Numbered from the stretch's first letter, positions 55,001 through 64,000 are shown. The stretch: 64,000 nt of DNA from Cherax quadricarinatus (GCF_038502225.1 NC_091321.1:37099453-37163452); one strand, 5' to 3'. Notes: a model not told the origin generated them from the sequence alone. Made by a program: numbers and translations.

Positions 55001-55581
55001 AAAGGCGTCCCATTCACTGACGCCTATAAAAAGCGCCAGTCTTCTTGCCTTTGCTCCAATCACTGAAGTAGATACTCTGGCTGGTTTTAACAATAGGTTA
55101 GACAAATACCCACTAGAGACACTTCTTAAAAATGCTCATAGTTTAAAATAAGTCCCTAAATGTCTTAATGAGTATGTCTCGCAACTCAAACCAATGTTTT
55201 ACAAAACCACACTTATGCCTATAGAACATTATTCGAAGAAGCCCACCCATGGGTGACCCTTTAGGCCAATCAACTCCATTGTAATTATTGTTTTTACAAT
55301 GTTCCAGTAGATGCCTTCCTTCAAGGAAGTCTTGCATCCATTTTACAGTCGTCTAAATCTTCTAAAACTATCATATACTATGCTAAATTATTGTACCAAA
55401 CAGCTCTAAGATCACATACAAGTTAATCTTTACACACAGATTACGAGGAGTATCAGGAGTACGTGTGGTGGATGCTTCCATCATGCCGCAGATTGTGTCT
55501 GGCAACCTCAACGCACCAACCATTATGGTTGGTGAGAGAGCTGCTGATCTTATTAAGCAAGATTGGGGCATCTCCATTTAA
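40911..55581 (+). CDS. GMC oxidoreductase (glucose dehydrogenase-like), C-terminal seven exons
   Basis: Seven exons (40911-41024, 44573-44729, 45194-45351, 51561-51738, 53931-54004, 54489-54640, 55440-55581) join in phase, with GT/AG at every intron. They encode about 324 residues to a TAA. The first exon has the GMC signature [15 protein letters not shown]. Later come [26 protein letters not shown], the catalytic FHPAGTCKM, and [14 protein letters not shown] followed by [14 protein letters not shown]. Arthropod members are FAD enzymes oxidising sugars, alcohols or ecdysone; the substrate here is unknown. Full proteins are about 600 residues, so the N-terminal FAD dinucleotide-binding exons are missing from view and should lie upstream of 40911 or in the gap. 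Introns are 3548, 464, 6209, 2192, 484 and 799 bp, the large ones swollen by repeats. No lesion is seen. Confidence 0.9.
41097..43830. repeat. 21-bp minisatellite in a GMC intron, about 130 copies
   Basis: The unit is AAGCTGAATGTTGTCTCAGA plus C, starting about 70 bases after the splice donor of exon A. Homogeneity is high; recurrent variants are GCTAAATG, ACAACCTG and three CTAAGAC copies. The period is 7 codons, so minus-strand frames stay open throughout (SACLRQH in one, SETTFSL in another). These are artefacts. Confidence 0.97.
43831..44572. other. GMC intron sequence with a diverged SINE-like patch
   Basis: AT-rich intron. Around 44145-44215 it reads AATAGGTACATGGGTAGTAG and then GCGACTG, a diverged match to the body of the SINE at 46262-46613. 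A segment at about 43898-43970 is similar to 44890-44965 in the next intron. No exon is seen. Confidence 0.4.
44573..44729 (+). other. GMC exon B
   Basis: It encodes [19 protein letters not shown] through NYLNNRQ, starting phase 0 and ending phase 1. [10 protein letters not shown] is a strongly conserved GMC block. Confidence 0.9.
45194..45351 (+). other. GMC exon C
   Basis: It encodes [15 protein letters not shown] through DIIGFRRD, starting phase 1 and ending phase 0 at donor GTAAGT. Confidence 0.88.
45352..46261 (+). other. GMC intron, unique part
   Basis: About 0.9 kb of mostly non-repetitive intron. A copy of CTGACGTCATCAGCTTCATG just after exon C echoes the exon sequence CTGACATCATCGGCTTCAGG, a short local duplication. 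No further exon is recognised. Confidence 0.5.
46262..46613 (+). mobile_element. tRNA-derived SINE with (ATT)n tail
   Basis: The head has a tRNA-like layout with a B box GGGTTCGATTCC at 46315-46326 and a plausible A box near 46272. A body follows (ATGGGTACCTGGGTGTTAG) and then an (ATT)n tail at 46548-46613. It is too long and tailed to be a tRNA gene. Inserted in the large GMC intron, sense to the gene. Confidence 0.75.
46817..48578 (-). pseudogene. CR1 ORF2, RT and C-terminus, frameshifted
   Basis: It covers [77 protein letters not shown] and the CR1 C-terminus. An extra C in the run near 47748 shifts frame, and a second indel lies near 48412. At 48578 it jumps from EIKVARDSK to the endonuclease SEVTHTE region. 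Confidence 0.82.
48670..48722 (-). ncRNA. Hammerhead ribozyme motif, type A
   Basis: Full motif on the minus strand: stem I CTTTGTATTGGA with TCCTGAATAAAG, core CTGATGA plus A, stem II GCCAC-TGT-GTGGC, GAAA, CGTT. Confidence 0.62.
49049..49101 (+). ncRNA. Hammerhead ribozyme motif, type A, tandem copy 1
   Basis: Identical motif to the copy at 48670-48722, on the plus strand. Helix III can form only through the palindrome ACGT, implying a dimeric fold with another copy of the transcript. Confidence 0.62.
49427..49479 (+). ncRNA. Hammerhead ribozyme motif, type A, tandem copy 2
   Basis: Second direct copy, exactly 378 bp after the first. Cleavage at both would release a 378-nt RNA. Confidence 0.62.
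49555..49924 (-). pseudogene. CR1 ORF2 N-terminal endonuclease fragment
   Basis: Starts [16 protein letters not shown] and reads into [34 protein letters not shown] and [11 protein letters not shown] before the hammerhead element. It begins 23 bases after ORF1. Confidence 0.8.
49948..50784 (-). CDS. CR1 ORF1 protein (subfamily B), SGNH domain, intact
   Basis: 278 residues: coiled-coil start [16 protein letters not shown], basic linker, then [27 protein letters not shown] and [11 protein letters not shown], so all SGNH blocks are present. It is open although the adjacent ORF2 is deleted and split. Transcribed opposite to the GMC gene if at all. Confidence 0.82.
   Translation of the reverse strand: MPSIEQLYQQLKDELRMVKMKIRRLTEENKKIRSSPPVLSPQVKKGNWSVAGHHGTKLTIKKTNGKVETMKKKESAVETVVETSNTFSVLPDECESTTGNNTTNDTKEGKNIVVVGDSQVRYMDRAFCLKDRSRRQRVCFPGAGMEDIVSRLDYIMRGNGSNPIICLSAGGNDVGRCRSEDLISRYRSAIEIIRSKGGKPVICGILPRRGVGNEWLSRAIGVNCWLDKYCKENAVTFIDNWDLFYGRNDMYARDGVHLSRSGVVALATAVEGAVRTLN
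50855..51190 (+). pseudogene. Tc1/mariner transposase remnant
   Basis: [18 protein letters not shown] matches the second-Asp block of Tc1-type transposases (usually QDNAPCH). After a frameshift at about 51053, DLNPIQNL replaces the usual DLNPIENLW, so the catalytic Glu is Gln. No terminal inverted repeats are visible. Directly abuts the CR1 5' end. Confidence 0.7.
51236..51456. repeat. 44-bp minisatellite, about five copies
   Basis: The unit contains TTGTGGTCGTGGTTTAAG and ACTTTAATGTATT. Located 105 bases before GMC exon D. Confidence 0.9.
51561..51738 (+). other. GMC exon D
   Basis: Acceptor CCCATAG. It encodes [19 protein letters not shown], then [15 protein letters not shown] and TTFIRG, starting phase 0 and ending phase 1. 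The upstream AG is chosen over the one at 51572 because only it keeps the frame with exon C. Confidence 0.85.
51952..52053. repeat. (AAT)n microsatellite
   Basis: About 100 bases of AAT with one GAT interruption near the end. Confidence 0.95.
52225..52497. repeat. 16/18-bp minisatellite
   Basis: Units of the form AGAGAGTCTACATCAAAG alternate between 16 and 18 bp, with CATTGTAGAC and CATCATAG variants. Abuts the 35-bp array. Confidence 0.88.
52500..53460. repeat. 35-bp minisatellite, about 27 copies
   Basis: The unit contains TGGAAGGACAGGCTGGG and TACCAGCAATCTTTGTCA, alternating GGACAGG and GGCCAGG forms. Because 35 is not a multiple of three, all three plus-strand frames cycle through the same 35-residue pattern and stay open. 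No protein is implied. Confidence 0.95.
53461..53930 (+). other. GMC intron 3' part
   Basis: Unique AT-rich intron leading to the acceptor TTATTTGCAG before exon E. Nothing else recognised. Confidence 0.6.
53931..54004 (+). other. GMC exon E
   Basis: 74 bases encoding [20 protein letters not shown] then KFYDT, with the split Gly codon shared with exon D. Donor GTAAGT. Confidence 0.82.
54489..54640 (+). other. GMC exon F (catalytic His block)
   Basis: [19 protein letters not shown] then [17 protein letters not shown]. Phase 0 to phase 2. HPAGTCKM contains the conserved active-site His of GMC enzymes. Confidence 0.92.
54641..55439 (+). other. GMC last intron
   Basis: AT-rich. Near 55080-55135 one frame reads [15 protein letters not shown], resembling a decayed CR1 C-terminus (FKNRLDKY), so an old CR1 3' fragment is possible. 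Ends with acceptor TTTACACACAG. Confidence 0.45.
55440..55581 (+). other. GMC last exon
   Basis: [20 protein letters not shown] through [16 protein letters not shown], then TAA at 55579-55581. The second catalytic position of the family falls in the GNLNAP block. Confidence 0.92.
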
Positions 55582-55611
55582 TTCTTGTTAAAAAAGTACA
55601 GTCCTTAGAAT

Positions 55612-55680
55612 ATACCTGGAATATCCCTGGAGGGTGTTCCGGGGTCAACGCCCCCATGGCCCGGTCCATGACCGCGATAT
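55612..55680 (+). repeat. Diverged copy of the two-hairpin repeat in the GMC 3' UTR
   Basis: TTCCGGGGTCAACGCCCCC and GGCCCGGTCCATGACC match 33701-33770 with changes that largely preserve the stems. Confidence 0.6.
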
Positions 55681-55784
55681 AACTGACATGAGTTATTGCT
55701 TAAAAATGAAACTGACCATGGTTGGTTATGTTAAGTGTATACCAATAACTGGAAAATATGACATATGCACTCGGTGTGTGTGAG

Positions 55785-55790
55785 AATAAA
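55785..55790 (+). promoter_or_regulatory. Candidate polyadenylation signal of the GMC gene
   Basis: AATAAA, about 200 bases after the stop codon, the first canonical signal downstream. Confidence 0.55.
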
Positions 55791-55849
55791 TAACAGAATC
55801 AATGTGTACACATGTGGATAAAGACTTTCAATAGCATCGATGTCCTCTC

Positions 55850-56795
55850 AAAAGAGGTGAGGGGTTGTGTACCACAAGGCTCAGTATTGGAACCATTCTC
55901 TTTCTGGGTTATGTGAATGACATACCCAATGGAATTTTAAGTCTGATATATGTCTGTTCACTGTTGACATAAAAGTAGTGAGACTATAAACAGATGAGGA
56001 TGGGGAAAGGTTGCAAATGGATCTAGACAAACTACAAGGTTGGTCTTCCTTTTGATTATAATAATAATAATAATAATAATAACACAAGGTTGGTCAAAAA
56101 AGTTGTTGCTTGAATTCAACCCCAATAAATTCAAAGTTATGAAAACTGGCGATGAGGCAAGAAGACCAGACGTAAAGAATAGATGGGGAACAGAACTACA
56201 CGCCTTTCTCAAAGAAAAAGATCTAGGAGTAAGCATACTACCTACCAAATCACAAGTCTCTCACATCAGCCGAGAAACCTCTGCAGCCAATGCTCATCTG
56301 ATAAATCTAAGACTGGCCTCCAAGAATCTCAACAGTCATTCCGAGTACTTCATCCCTCACATTATCTTGGAGTATGCATCACCAGCACGCCATCCACGCC
56401 TTAGGACGCTTAAGAAACTGGAGAAAATGCAGAAGTATGCAATGAGACTAGTTCCAGAGCTGAGGGATATGAATTATGAAGAGAGACTAAAGGAATTGAA
56501 TCTAATAACCCTGGAGGACAGAAGGACCAGAGGAGACATAACAACATACAAAATATTATGGAAAAATGATAAAGCGGACAGGAATAGGCTGTTTGTGAAG
56601 TGGAAGATGAAGACACAAATGAGTCTCAGGGATGTCAGGAAGTATTTCTTCAGTTTCAAGGTGGTCAGGAAGAGAAATTACTTTGACGATGTGGAGGCAC
56701 TCTTCATGCCTAATTTTAAGAATAATGACAGGGCTCACGAGGCTAGGAGAGTGAATCTGGCAAGTGGCAAGTTGAGAGCCAAGGGCAGGAACTAA
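55850..56795 (+). pseudogene. Non-LTR reverse transcriptase 3' remnant, distinct family
   Basis: From about 55855 it reads degenerate GCVPQGSVL (RT motif), then TDEDGERLQMDLDKLQGW and WSKKLLLEFNPNKFKVMK. An open part from about 56090 to 56795 holds HIILEYASPARHP, ELRDMNYEERLKEL and EDRRTRGDITTYKIL, the usual end of jockey/CR1-group RTs. Sequence differs clearly from CR1 subfamilies A-C. The endonuclease and catalytic box are missing and stops occur early. Confidence 0.75.
56046..56083 (+). mobile_element. 38-bp (AAT)n-tailed insertion with 12-bp target duplication
   Basis: ACAAGGTTGGTC occurs at 56034-56045 and again at 56084-56095, framing TTCCTTTTGATT and an (AAT)n run. Removing the insert and one duplicate restores the RT reading DKLQGWSKK. 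It looks like a very short 5'-truncated retro-insertion of an AAT-tailed element. Confidence 0.65.
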
Positions 56796-56819
56796 GATTT
56801 CACCCCTGCACTCACATAT

Positions 56820-57491
56820 ATTCGAGTACACAAAGAGAATGCGAGAAGAATCAACAGCATCATTGTACGCGCGTACCAATTAATACTCACTAAGTGCCAG
56901 AGTGCAGAATCAACAGTATCAATTGTAAAAATACGTAGAAACACAGATGAGAGTGAATAATCAACAGTATCACTGTATACCCACCTGAATAAACTCGTAC
57001 CTAGTATCAGAATGTGAAGAATCAACAATATCACTGTATACCCACCTGAATATACTCACACCTAGTATCAGAATGTGAAGAATCAATAGTATCACTGTAT
57101 ACCCGCCTGAATAAACTCGTACCTAGTATCAGAATGTGAAGAATCAACAATATCACTGTATACCCACCTGAATATACTCACACCTAGTATCAGAATGTGA
57201 AGAATCAATAGTATCACTGTATACCCGCCTGAATAAACTCATACCTAGTATCAGAATGTGAAGAATCAACAGTATCACTGTATACCCGCCTGAATAAACT
57301 CACACCTAGTATCAGAATGTGAAGAATCAAAAGTCTCACTATACCCACCTGAATAAATTCACACCTAGTATCAGAATGTGAAGAATCAACAGTATCGCTG
57401 TATACCCCCCTGAATAAACTCACACCTAGTATAAGAATATGAAGAATCAATAGTATCACTATACCAACCCGAATAAACTCACACCTAGTAT
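56820..57491. repeat. 61-bp minisatellite, block 1
   Basis: Units of about 61 bp containing CACCTAGTATCAGAATGTG and AATCAACAGTATCACTGTAT. Copies vary in length by a few bases. Confidence 0.92.
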
Positions 57492-57687
57492 CATAAGAAC
57501 ATAAGAACAAAAGAAAGAAGGAACACTGCAACATGCCTACTGACCCATGCGGAGCAGGTCCATGTCCTCCCCCGGATTAGACCAATGACCCCCACGGATT
57601 AGCCCAATGACCCACCCAGTCTGGTCACCTCCACTCAAGGATGGAGCACTGCACCAGACCCAGCAGCACAAGCTAGTCAGGTCCAAC

Positions 57688-60431
57688 TCACACCCACCCA
57701 CACCCACTCATGTATTTATCTAACCTATTTTTAAAACTACACAACGTTTTAGCCTCAATAACTGTACTCGGGAGTTTGTTCCATTCATCCACAACTCTAT
57801 TACCAAACCAGTGCTTTCCTATATCCTTCCTGAATCTGGAATTTTTCAACTTGAAACCATTGCTGCCAGTCCTGTCTTGGCAGGAAATTTTCGGCACGCT
57901 ATTTACATCCCCTTTATTTATTCCTGTTTTCCATTTATACACCTCGATCATATCCCCCCTAATTCTACGCCTTTCGAGAGTGCAGATTCAGGGCCCTCAG
58001 TCTATCCTCATAGGGAATTTTCTGATACATGGGATCATCTTTGTCATCCTCCTCTGTACGTTTTCCAGAGCATTTATATCCATTCTGTGATACGGTGACC
58101 AGAACTGAACAGCATAGTCTAAATGAGGCCTAACCAAGGATATATAGAGTTGAAAAACAACCGGAAGACTTTTATTATTTATACTTCTAGATATGAAGCC
58201 AAAAATTCTGTTGGCTTTATTGTGAACATTAATGCACTGTTGTCTTGGAACTCCTAAATCCTTTTCACAATAAGTAGTATTAAGATTTACATTATTTAGT
58301 TTATATGTGGCATGGTTATTTAACTGTCCAACATTTAGAACTTTGCATTTGTCAATATTAAATTGCATGTGCCACTTCTCCGACCATTGCATCAGTCTAT
58401 TCAAATCATACTTGAGTGCTCTAGTGTCCTCATTAGAATGAACTGGACGGCCTATTTTGGTGTCATCAGCAAATTTACTTATGTCGCTATTTATTCCCTC
58501 ATCTATGTCGTTTATGTAAATTGTGAACAACAACGGGCCCAACACTGACCCCTGAGGAACACCCCTTGTGACGTGCCCCCATTCTGATTTCTCCCCATTG
58601 ATGCAAACTCTGCTGTCTTTTTGTCAGCCATGCGTCTACCCAGGAAAAAAATTCTCCTCCTATTCCGTGTGCCTTAAGTTTCCTCAATAGCCTCTGGTGT
58701 GGAACTCTATCGAAAGCCTTACTGAGTCCATATACACAATATCATATTCATTACCATGATCTACCTCCTCAAACACCTAAGTGAAAAAAGTTATTAAATT
58801 CCTAAGTCAGGAACGCCCCTTTGTAAAACCGTGTTGAGATTCATTAATCAATCTGTGCCTGTCAAGATGGCTACGAATTGCTTCGGCAATTATTGATTCC
58901 ATAAATTTTCCCACTATGGAGGTAAGGCTTATTGGTCTATAGTTCGAAGCCAAGGACCTGTCACCTGCCTTGTAAATAGGTATTACGTTTGTCATTTTCC
59001 ATTTATCAGGCACTATGCCAGTTTGTAGTGATATGTTAAAAAGATTAGCCAAAGGTATGCTAAGTTCCTCTTTACATTTTTTAACACACTTGCAAACAGT
59101 TCATCAGGACCTGGGGATTTGTTAGGGTTTAGTTTCTCTATTTGTCTGAGGACCATATCACTAGTTACCGAAATCGTACATAGTTTATTATCATCCTGTT
59201 CTACATAATCTATTATTTCAGGAATATCGCTTGTATTTTCCTGGGTGAAAACTGAGAGGAAGTAGGTATTTAGTATTTCACACATATCCTTATCACTGTC
59301 AGTGATCTGACCAGAGTTACTCTTAAGTGGGCCAATCTTGTCCCTAATCTTACTTCTGTATACCTGAAAGAACCCTTTTGGATTAGTCTTGGAATCCCTT
59401 GCGACCTTAGCCTCATAATCCCTTTTTGCTTTTCTTATTCCTTTCTTTATTTCTCTCTTAACTGCCCATCCCCTCTTTTGATAACGCCTATATATGCCTC
59501 TCTTTTGACCAATGAGACGTTTTAATCTATTGTTCATCCATTTGGGATCATTTTTGTTAGATCTAATTTCCCTACTTGGAACAAAAGTTGTCTGGGCAGC
59601 TAGAACTATGCTCTGAAAAACGTCATATTGGCAACCAAGATCACCTACCTGATCCATAGTCAGGACATCCCAATTTAGCCCACCCAGATAATTTTTCAGT
59701 CCCATGAAGTCGACCAAGCGAAAATCTGGGACAGAGATTTGATTGCAGTTATCTGGGTAATTCCATGATATATTGTAACTAAGTGTTTTGTGATCACTTT
59801 CTCCTAGCTCATCATTAACCTCAAGATTATTTATTAGTGAATCTTTGTTGGCAAGAACCAAGTCAAGCAGATTGCTTCCTCTAGTTGGTTCTGTCACAAC
59901 CTGTTCTAAAAAGCAATCCTGAACCGTATCAAGAAAGTCTCTAGACTCAAGATTTCCTGTCATATTGTTCTAATCAATTTGTCTAAAGTTAAAATCTCCC
60001 ATTATCACAACATTTTCATATCTAGATGCCTTATGAATTTCATCCCATAGCAGTTTACTGCCCTCCCTATCAAGGTTTGGGGGCCTATAAATCACACCCA
60101 AAATTAATTTGTCGCGTCCCTCGAGAAACTGCAGCCACACAGATTCAGTGTTCGATGTTTCTAATCTTATATCATGTCTAAGACAACAATTTAGATTATC
60201 TCTGACATATATCGCCACACCACCACCCTTCCTGTTGACCCTATCTGTGTGGAATAGTTTATAACCCTGTATGTTGCATTCAGAAGGCATTTCTCTATCT
60301 TTCATGTTGAACCAGGTCTCTGCCATACCAATAATATCTATATTACCTACACTTGCAAGTAATCTTAGCTCATCTATCTTATTTCTTAGACTCCTACTAT
60401 TTGTATAGTAAACTTTAAAGGAGCTAGTCAC
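57688..60431 (-). pseudogene. CR1 ORF2 (subfamily A), many lesions
   Basis: Recognisable endonuclease (60431-59970: FKVYYTNSRSLRNKIDELR, AETW, MGDFNFRQID) ends at a TAG replacing the Trp codon after RQID. It continues at 59963-59013, with further frameshifts near 59080, 58800, 58690 and 58250. [10 protein letters not shown] and the CR1 C-terminus ([15 protein letters not shown]) are still visible. Much older than the other copies. Confidence 0.85.
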
Positions 60432-60639
60432 TCGTTGCCCTCTACTGTCTCTGTTTGTTGATCAGTTGATTTGCCATTACTAGCAACTTTATTTTGAATA
60501 TTGTCTTTTAAACATAACTCTGAGGTATCCCAGTAATAACTGCTGTTTTTAACCCTAATGCTGCAGCCTGATTGTTTCCCACAAACACCCATACCTCTAT
60601 AATCTATCAGTTTAAATTCCTAGACAAGTCATTAATTAC

Positions 60640-61381
60640 CCTCTCAATTGAATTGGCTAATGCAACCACTCCATCCTTGCATACACATCACGTTTGCCAA
60701 AGAATAGGTCCCAGTTATCAATGAATGGGATTGCAAGTTCCTTGCAGCACCTTTCTAGGCAAGATGCTACATATGACTTGGATCCCTCCCTTAGACCTAA
60801 CTACTTCTATGGCTGACCTGTACTTATCCAGCAGCTCCTCTCTCCTGCCCTTCCCAATGTCATTACCTCCAGCGCTAAGACAGATACTGGGCTTGTTCCC
60901 ATTACCTGCCTTAATATTATCCAACCTGCTGACTATGTCACCAACACCAGCTCCAGGAAGATACACTCTCTGTCTGACCTTTCTGTCTGTTACAAAATGC
61001 ACGGTCCATATATCTTACCTGAGAATCGCCTACTATTAAAATATTCTTACCTTGATTAGCAGGGTAATCAGTGGTATCTTCAGCCTCACTAACCACTGAA
61101 GTACACTCGTCTTGGGGAACAGAGAATCGATTTCCTACCTTCACATCTTCTCTATTAACTCACCTCATCTTCCTTCTTCCTGAACTGTGAACCACTTGCC
61201 ACTTAAAGCGGCTACCACTATCACTGCTGGTGACCATTCCTTCCTTACCAGCTAAATCATTCTCACACTCGCTCCCAAACTCATCTATGCGAAGTTTCAG
61301 CCTCCTATTTTCCTCCTGAAGAAGTTGAACCTCCTTCTTCAACACTTTAACCTGAGATTCTAAATCACTACAACAAGACAT
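60640..61381 (-). pseudogene. CR1 ORF1 (subfamily A), broken
   Basis: Starts MSCCSDLESQVKVLKKEV (coiled coil) and reaches a stop at about 61160 after SGRRKMR. The SGNH part continues with [16 protein letters not shown], a frameshift, then VYLPGAGVGDIVSRLDN and LSAGGNDIGKGR. It breaks again near 60760 before the Asp-His block. Confidence 0.8.
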
Positions 61382-61474
61382 GGTGCTTGGTAACAGCCCA
61401 CGCTAACTCCCAAGAGCTTAGGCAGGTATGACCGCAGGTGACCACTGACCTCAGCATACTGACCACTGAGCTCA

Positions 61475-62357
61475 GCAAAGAATCAACAGTATCACTGTAT
61501 ACACACCTGAATAAACTCACACCTAGTATCATAATGCGAGGAATCAACAGTATCACTGTATACACACCTGAATAAACTCACAAGTAGTACCAGAATGTGA
61601 AGAATCAACAGTATCACTATATCCAGTTGAATAAACTCACACCTAGTATCAGAACGTAAAGAATTAACAGTATCACTATACCAACCCGAATAAATTCACA
61701 CCTAGTATCAGAATTCGAAGAATCAACAGTATCAATGTATTCCCACCTGAATAAAGTCACACCTAGTATCAGAATGTGAAGAATCAACAGTATCACTGTA
61801 TACCCACCTGAATAAAGTCACATCTAGTATCAGAATGTGAAGAATCAACAGTATCACTATACCCACTTCAATAAACTCACACATAGTATCAGAATGTGAA
61901 GAACCGCCTGAATGTATCAGAATGTATACCCGCCTGAATAAACTCACATCTAGTATCAGAATGTGAAGAATCAACAGCATCACTGTATACCCACCTGAAT
62001 AAACTCACACTTAGTATAAGAATGTTAAGAATCAGCAGTATCACTATACCCGCCTGGATAAATTCACACCTAGTTTCAGAATGTGAAGAATCAACAGTAT
62101 CACTGCATAGCCACCAGAATAAACTCACACCTAGTAACATAATGTGAAGAATCAACAGTACCACTGTATACCCACCTGAATAAACTCACACCTAGTATAA
62201 GAATATGAAGAATCAACAGTATCACTGTATACCAGCCTGAATAAACTCACACCTAGTATCAGAATGTGAAGAATCAACAGCATCACTGTATACCCGACTG
62301 CATAAACTCACACCTAGTTTTAGAATGTGAAGAATCAACAGTATCACTGTATATCCG
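61475..62357. repeat. 61-bp minisatellite, block 2
   Basis: About 15 more units of the array at 56820-57491, after the CR1. Ends near ATATCCGACACTC, followed by about 230 bases of unassigned sequence. Confidence 0.92.
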
Positions 62358-62583
62358 ACACTCAGTGTCTCTGCAACACTCACAGTGTCTCCCTGCATCA
62401 CTCTCCCACTAGCGACACTCACAGTTGCTACAAGAAAAAATGGTTGTACGACAGTATAATGAAGAACTTAAATACCTTGAAATATTGTCACCCCAATGTT
62501 GGCGTATCCAGAAGGGTTTCCAGCCCAATATGAATGTAGAAGGCATATTCTACGTGAATGACCACCTTGAAAAGTTAATGTTA

Positions 62584-64000
62584 ACATAAGATCATAAGAA
62601 AGGAGGAACACTGCAGCAGGCCTGTTGGCCCATACTAGGCAGGTCCTTTACAATTCATCCCACTAACAAACATTTGACCTACCCAATTTTCAATGCTAAA
62701 CAAGAAATAAGCTCTGATGTGAAAGTCCCACTCAAATCCAACCCATCCCACTCATGTATTTATCCAACCTAAATTTGAAACTACCCAAAGTCCTAGCCTC
62801 AATAACCCAACTAGGTAGACTGTTCCACTCATCTACTACCCTATTTCCAAACCAATACTTTCCTATGTCCTTTCTAAATCTAAACTTATCTAATTTAAAT
62901 CCATTACTGCGGGTTCTCTCTTGGAGAGATATCCTCAAGACCTTGTTAATATCCCCTTTATTAATACCTATCTTCCACTTATACACTTTGATCAGGTCTC
63001 CCCTCATTCTTCGTCTAACAAGTGAATGTAACTTAAGAGTCTTCAATCTTTCTTCATAAGGAAGATTTCTAATGCTATGTATTAATTTAGTCATCCTACG
63101 CTGAATGTTTTCTAACGAATTTATGTCCATTCTGTGATATGGAGACCAGAATTGAGCTGCATAATCTAGATGAGGCCTTACTAATGATGTATAAAGCTGC
63201 AGTATGACCTCTGGACTTCTGTTGCTTACACTTCTTGATATAAATCCCAGTAATCTATTTGCCTTATTACGTACGCTTAGGCATTGCTGTCTTGGTTTAA
63301 GGTTACAGCTTACCATAACCCCCAAGTCCTTTTCGCAATCTGTATGGTTAAGTTCTACATTATTTAACTTATAAGTCCTAGGGTTATGGACACTCCCGAG
63401 CTTCAGAACCTTGCATTTATCTACATTGAACTGCATCTGCCACTTTTCTGACCAAGAGTAGAGTTTGTCTAAATCCTCCTGAAGTTCCCTAACATCTACG
63501 TTTGAATCAATTATCCTACCTATCTTCGTGTCATCGGCGAATTTGCTCATATCACTAGTAATTCCTTCATCAAGATCATTGATATATATTATAAACAACA
63601 ACGGGCCCAAGACTGATCCCTGTGGAACGCCACTTGTTACTGATCCCCACTCGGATTTAACCCCATTTATGGACACTCTCTGCTTCCTGTCTGTGAGCCA
63701 TGCTTCGATCCACGAGAGCACCCTTTCCCCAATGCCATGAGCTGCTACTTTCTTCAACAGTCTTTGGTGCGGAACTCTATCAAATGCCTTACTAAAATCT
63801 AAGTAAATAATATCAAATTCTTTATCGTGGTCAACAGCCTCAAAAGCTTTACTGAAGAAAGTTAATAAATTAGTTAGACAAGACCGGCCTCTTGTGAATC
63901 CATGCTGAGTATCATTAATCAAGCTATGCTTATCGAGATGGCTTCTTATAATCTCAGCTATAATTGACTCTAGTAATTTGCCTACAATTGAGGTCAGGCT
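62584..64000 (-). mobile_element. CR1 (subfamily B), 3' part, running off the window
   Basis: Octamer tail (ACATAAGATCATAAG) at 62584, hairpin GGCC-AACA-GGCC, then ORF2 on the minus strand to the edge. Confidence 0.9.
62732..64000 (-). CDS. CR1 ORF2 (subfamily B), partial, open to the window edge
   Basis: The frame is open from the stop at 62732 through 64000, over 420 codons. It reads back through [64 protein letters not shown] and [10 protein letters not shown] to [13 protein letters not shown]. No lesion in the visible half; the 5' half lies outside, so activity cannot be judged. Confidence 0.82.
   Translation of the reverse strand, partial: SLTSIVGKLLESIIAEIIRSHLDKHSLINDTQHGFTRGRSCLTNLLTFFSKAFEAVDHDKEFDIIYLDFSKAFDRVPHQRLLKKVAAHGIGERVLSWIEAWLTDRKQRVSINGVKSEWGSVTSGVPQGSVLGPLLFIIYINDLDEGITSDMSKFADDTKIGRIIDSNVDVRELQEDLDKLYSWSEKWQMQFNVDKCKVLKLGSVHNPRTYKLNNVELNHTDCEKDLGVMVSCNLKPRQQCLSVRNKANRLLGFISRSVSNRSPEVILQLYTSLVRPHLDYAAQFWSPYHRMDINSLENIQRRMTKLIHSIRNLPYEERLKTLKLHSLVRRRMRGDLIKVYKWKIGINKGDINKVLRISLQERTRSNGFKLDKFRFRKDIGKYWFGNRVVDEWNSLPSWVIEARTLGSFKFRLDKYMSGMGWI

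Larger units (their letters stand above)
57492..61474 (-). mobile_element. Decayed full-length CR1 (subfamily A) in the 61-bp array
   Basis: The array is cut at CACCTAGTAT and resumes with AAGAATCAACAG, losing about nine bases. Order on the minus strand is 5' UTR, ORF1, ORF2, octamer tail, as in the intact copy at 11819-15956, to which it is closest in sequence. Confidence 0.87.

Overview
The window looks like a repeat-choked stretch of a decapod crustacean genome, probably crayfish or lobster type. The evidence is several subfamilies of CR1-like non-LTR retrotransposons with (TTCTTATG)n ends, Penelope-like elements (PLEs), a tRNA-derived SINE with an (ATT)n tail, long AAT microsatellites, and a GMC oxidoreductase gene split by repeat-filled introns. 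The organism call is inference from repeat style. A run of exactly 100 N (39970-40069) marks an assembly gap.

Layout. Positions 1-17505 are a 27-bp satellite interrupted by a Ty3/gypsy LTR element (2396-9601, minus strand, 5-bp target duplication), a CR1 element with both ORFs open (11819-15956, plus strand) and about 0.7 kb of unassigned sequence. Positions 18128-30606 are one CR1 copy on the minus strand, split into four pieces by nested insertions: a hammerhead-bearing element that itself carries a CR1 fragment, a short plus-strand CR1 fragment, and a full-length CR1 that holds a palindromic PLE. Positions 30607-39339 are a 31-bp array interrupted by another CR1 and a PLE placed on its boundary. 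A 13-bp array then runs into the gap.

The only host gene recognised is a GMC oxidoreductase (glucose dehydrogenase-like, plus strand). Seven exons lie between 40911 and 55581 with phase-consistent splice sites. They cover the C-terminal part of the protein; the N-terminal FAD-binding exons are not visible and should lie upstream. Its introns hold a 2.7-kb 21-bp minisatellite, a SINE, a CR1 split by a hammerhead element, a Tc1/mariner remnant and several minisatellites. Downstream are a non-LTR reverse transcriptase pseudogene, a 61-bp array interrupted by a decayed CR1, and a CR1 that runs off the right edge.

The most interesting signal is a set of nine hammerhead-ribozyme-like motifs of two types near the ends of PLE-type insertions. 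The two types differ by apparently compensatory changes in stem I, stem II and the core 3-8 pair. One insertion (48634-49541) contains a direct 378-bp tandem unit with a ribozyme in each copy plus an inverted copy, as expected of a retrozyme-like, PLE-mobilised non-autonomous element. Other points of note are 22-bp tandem monomers in CR1 5' UTRs, a TGATG stop-start coupling between CR1 ORF1 and ORF2, and repeated survival of open ORF1s beside broken ORF2s.
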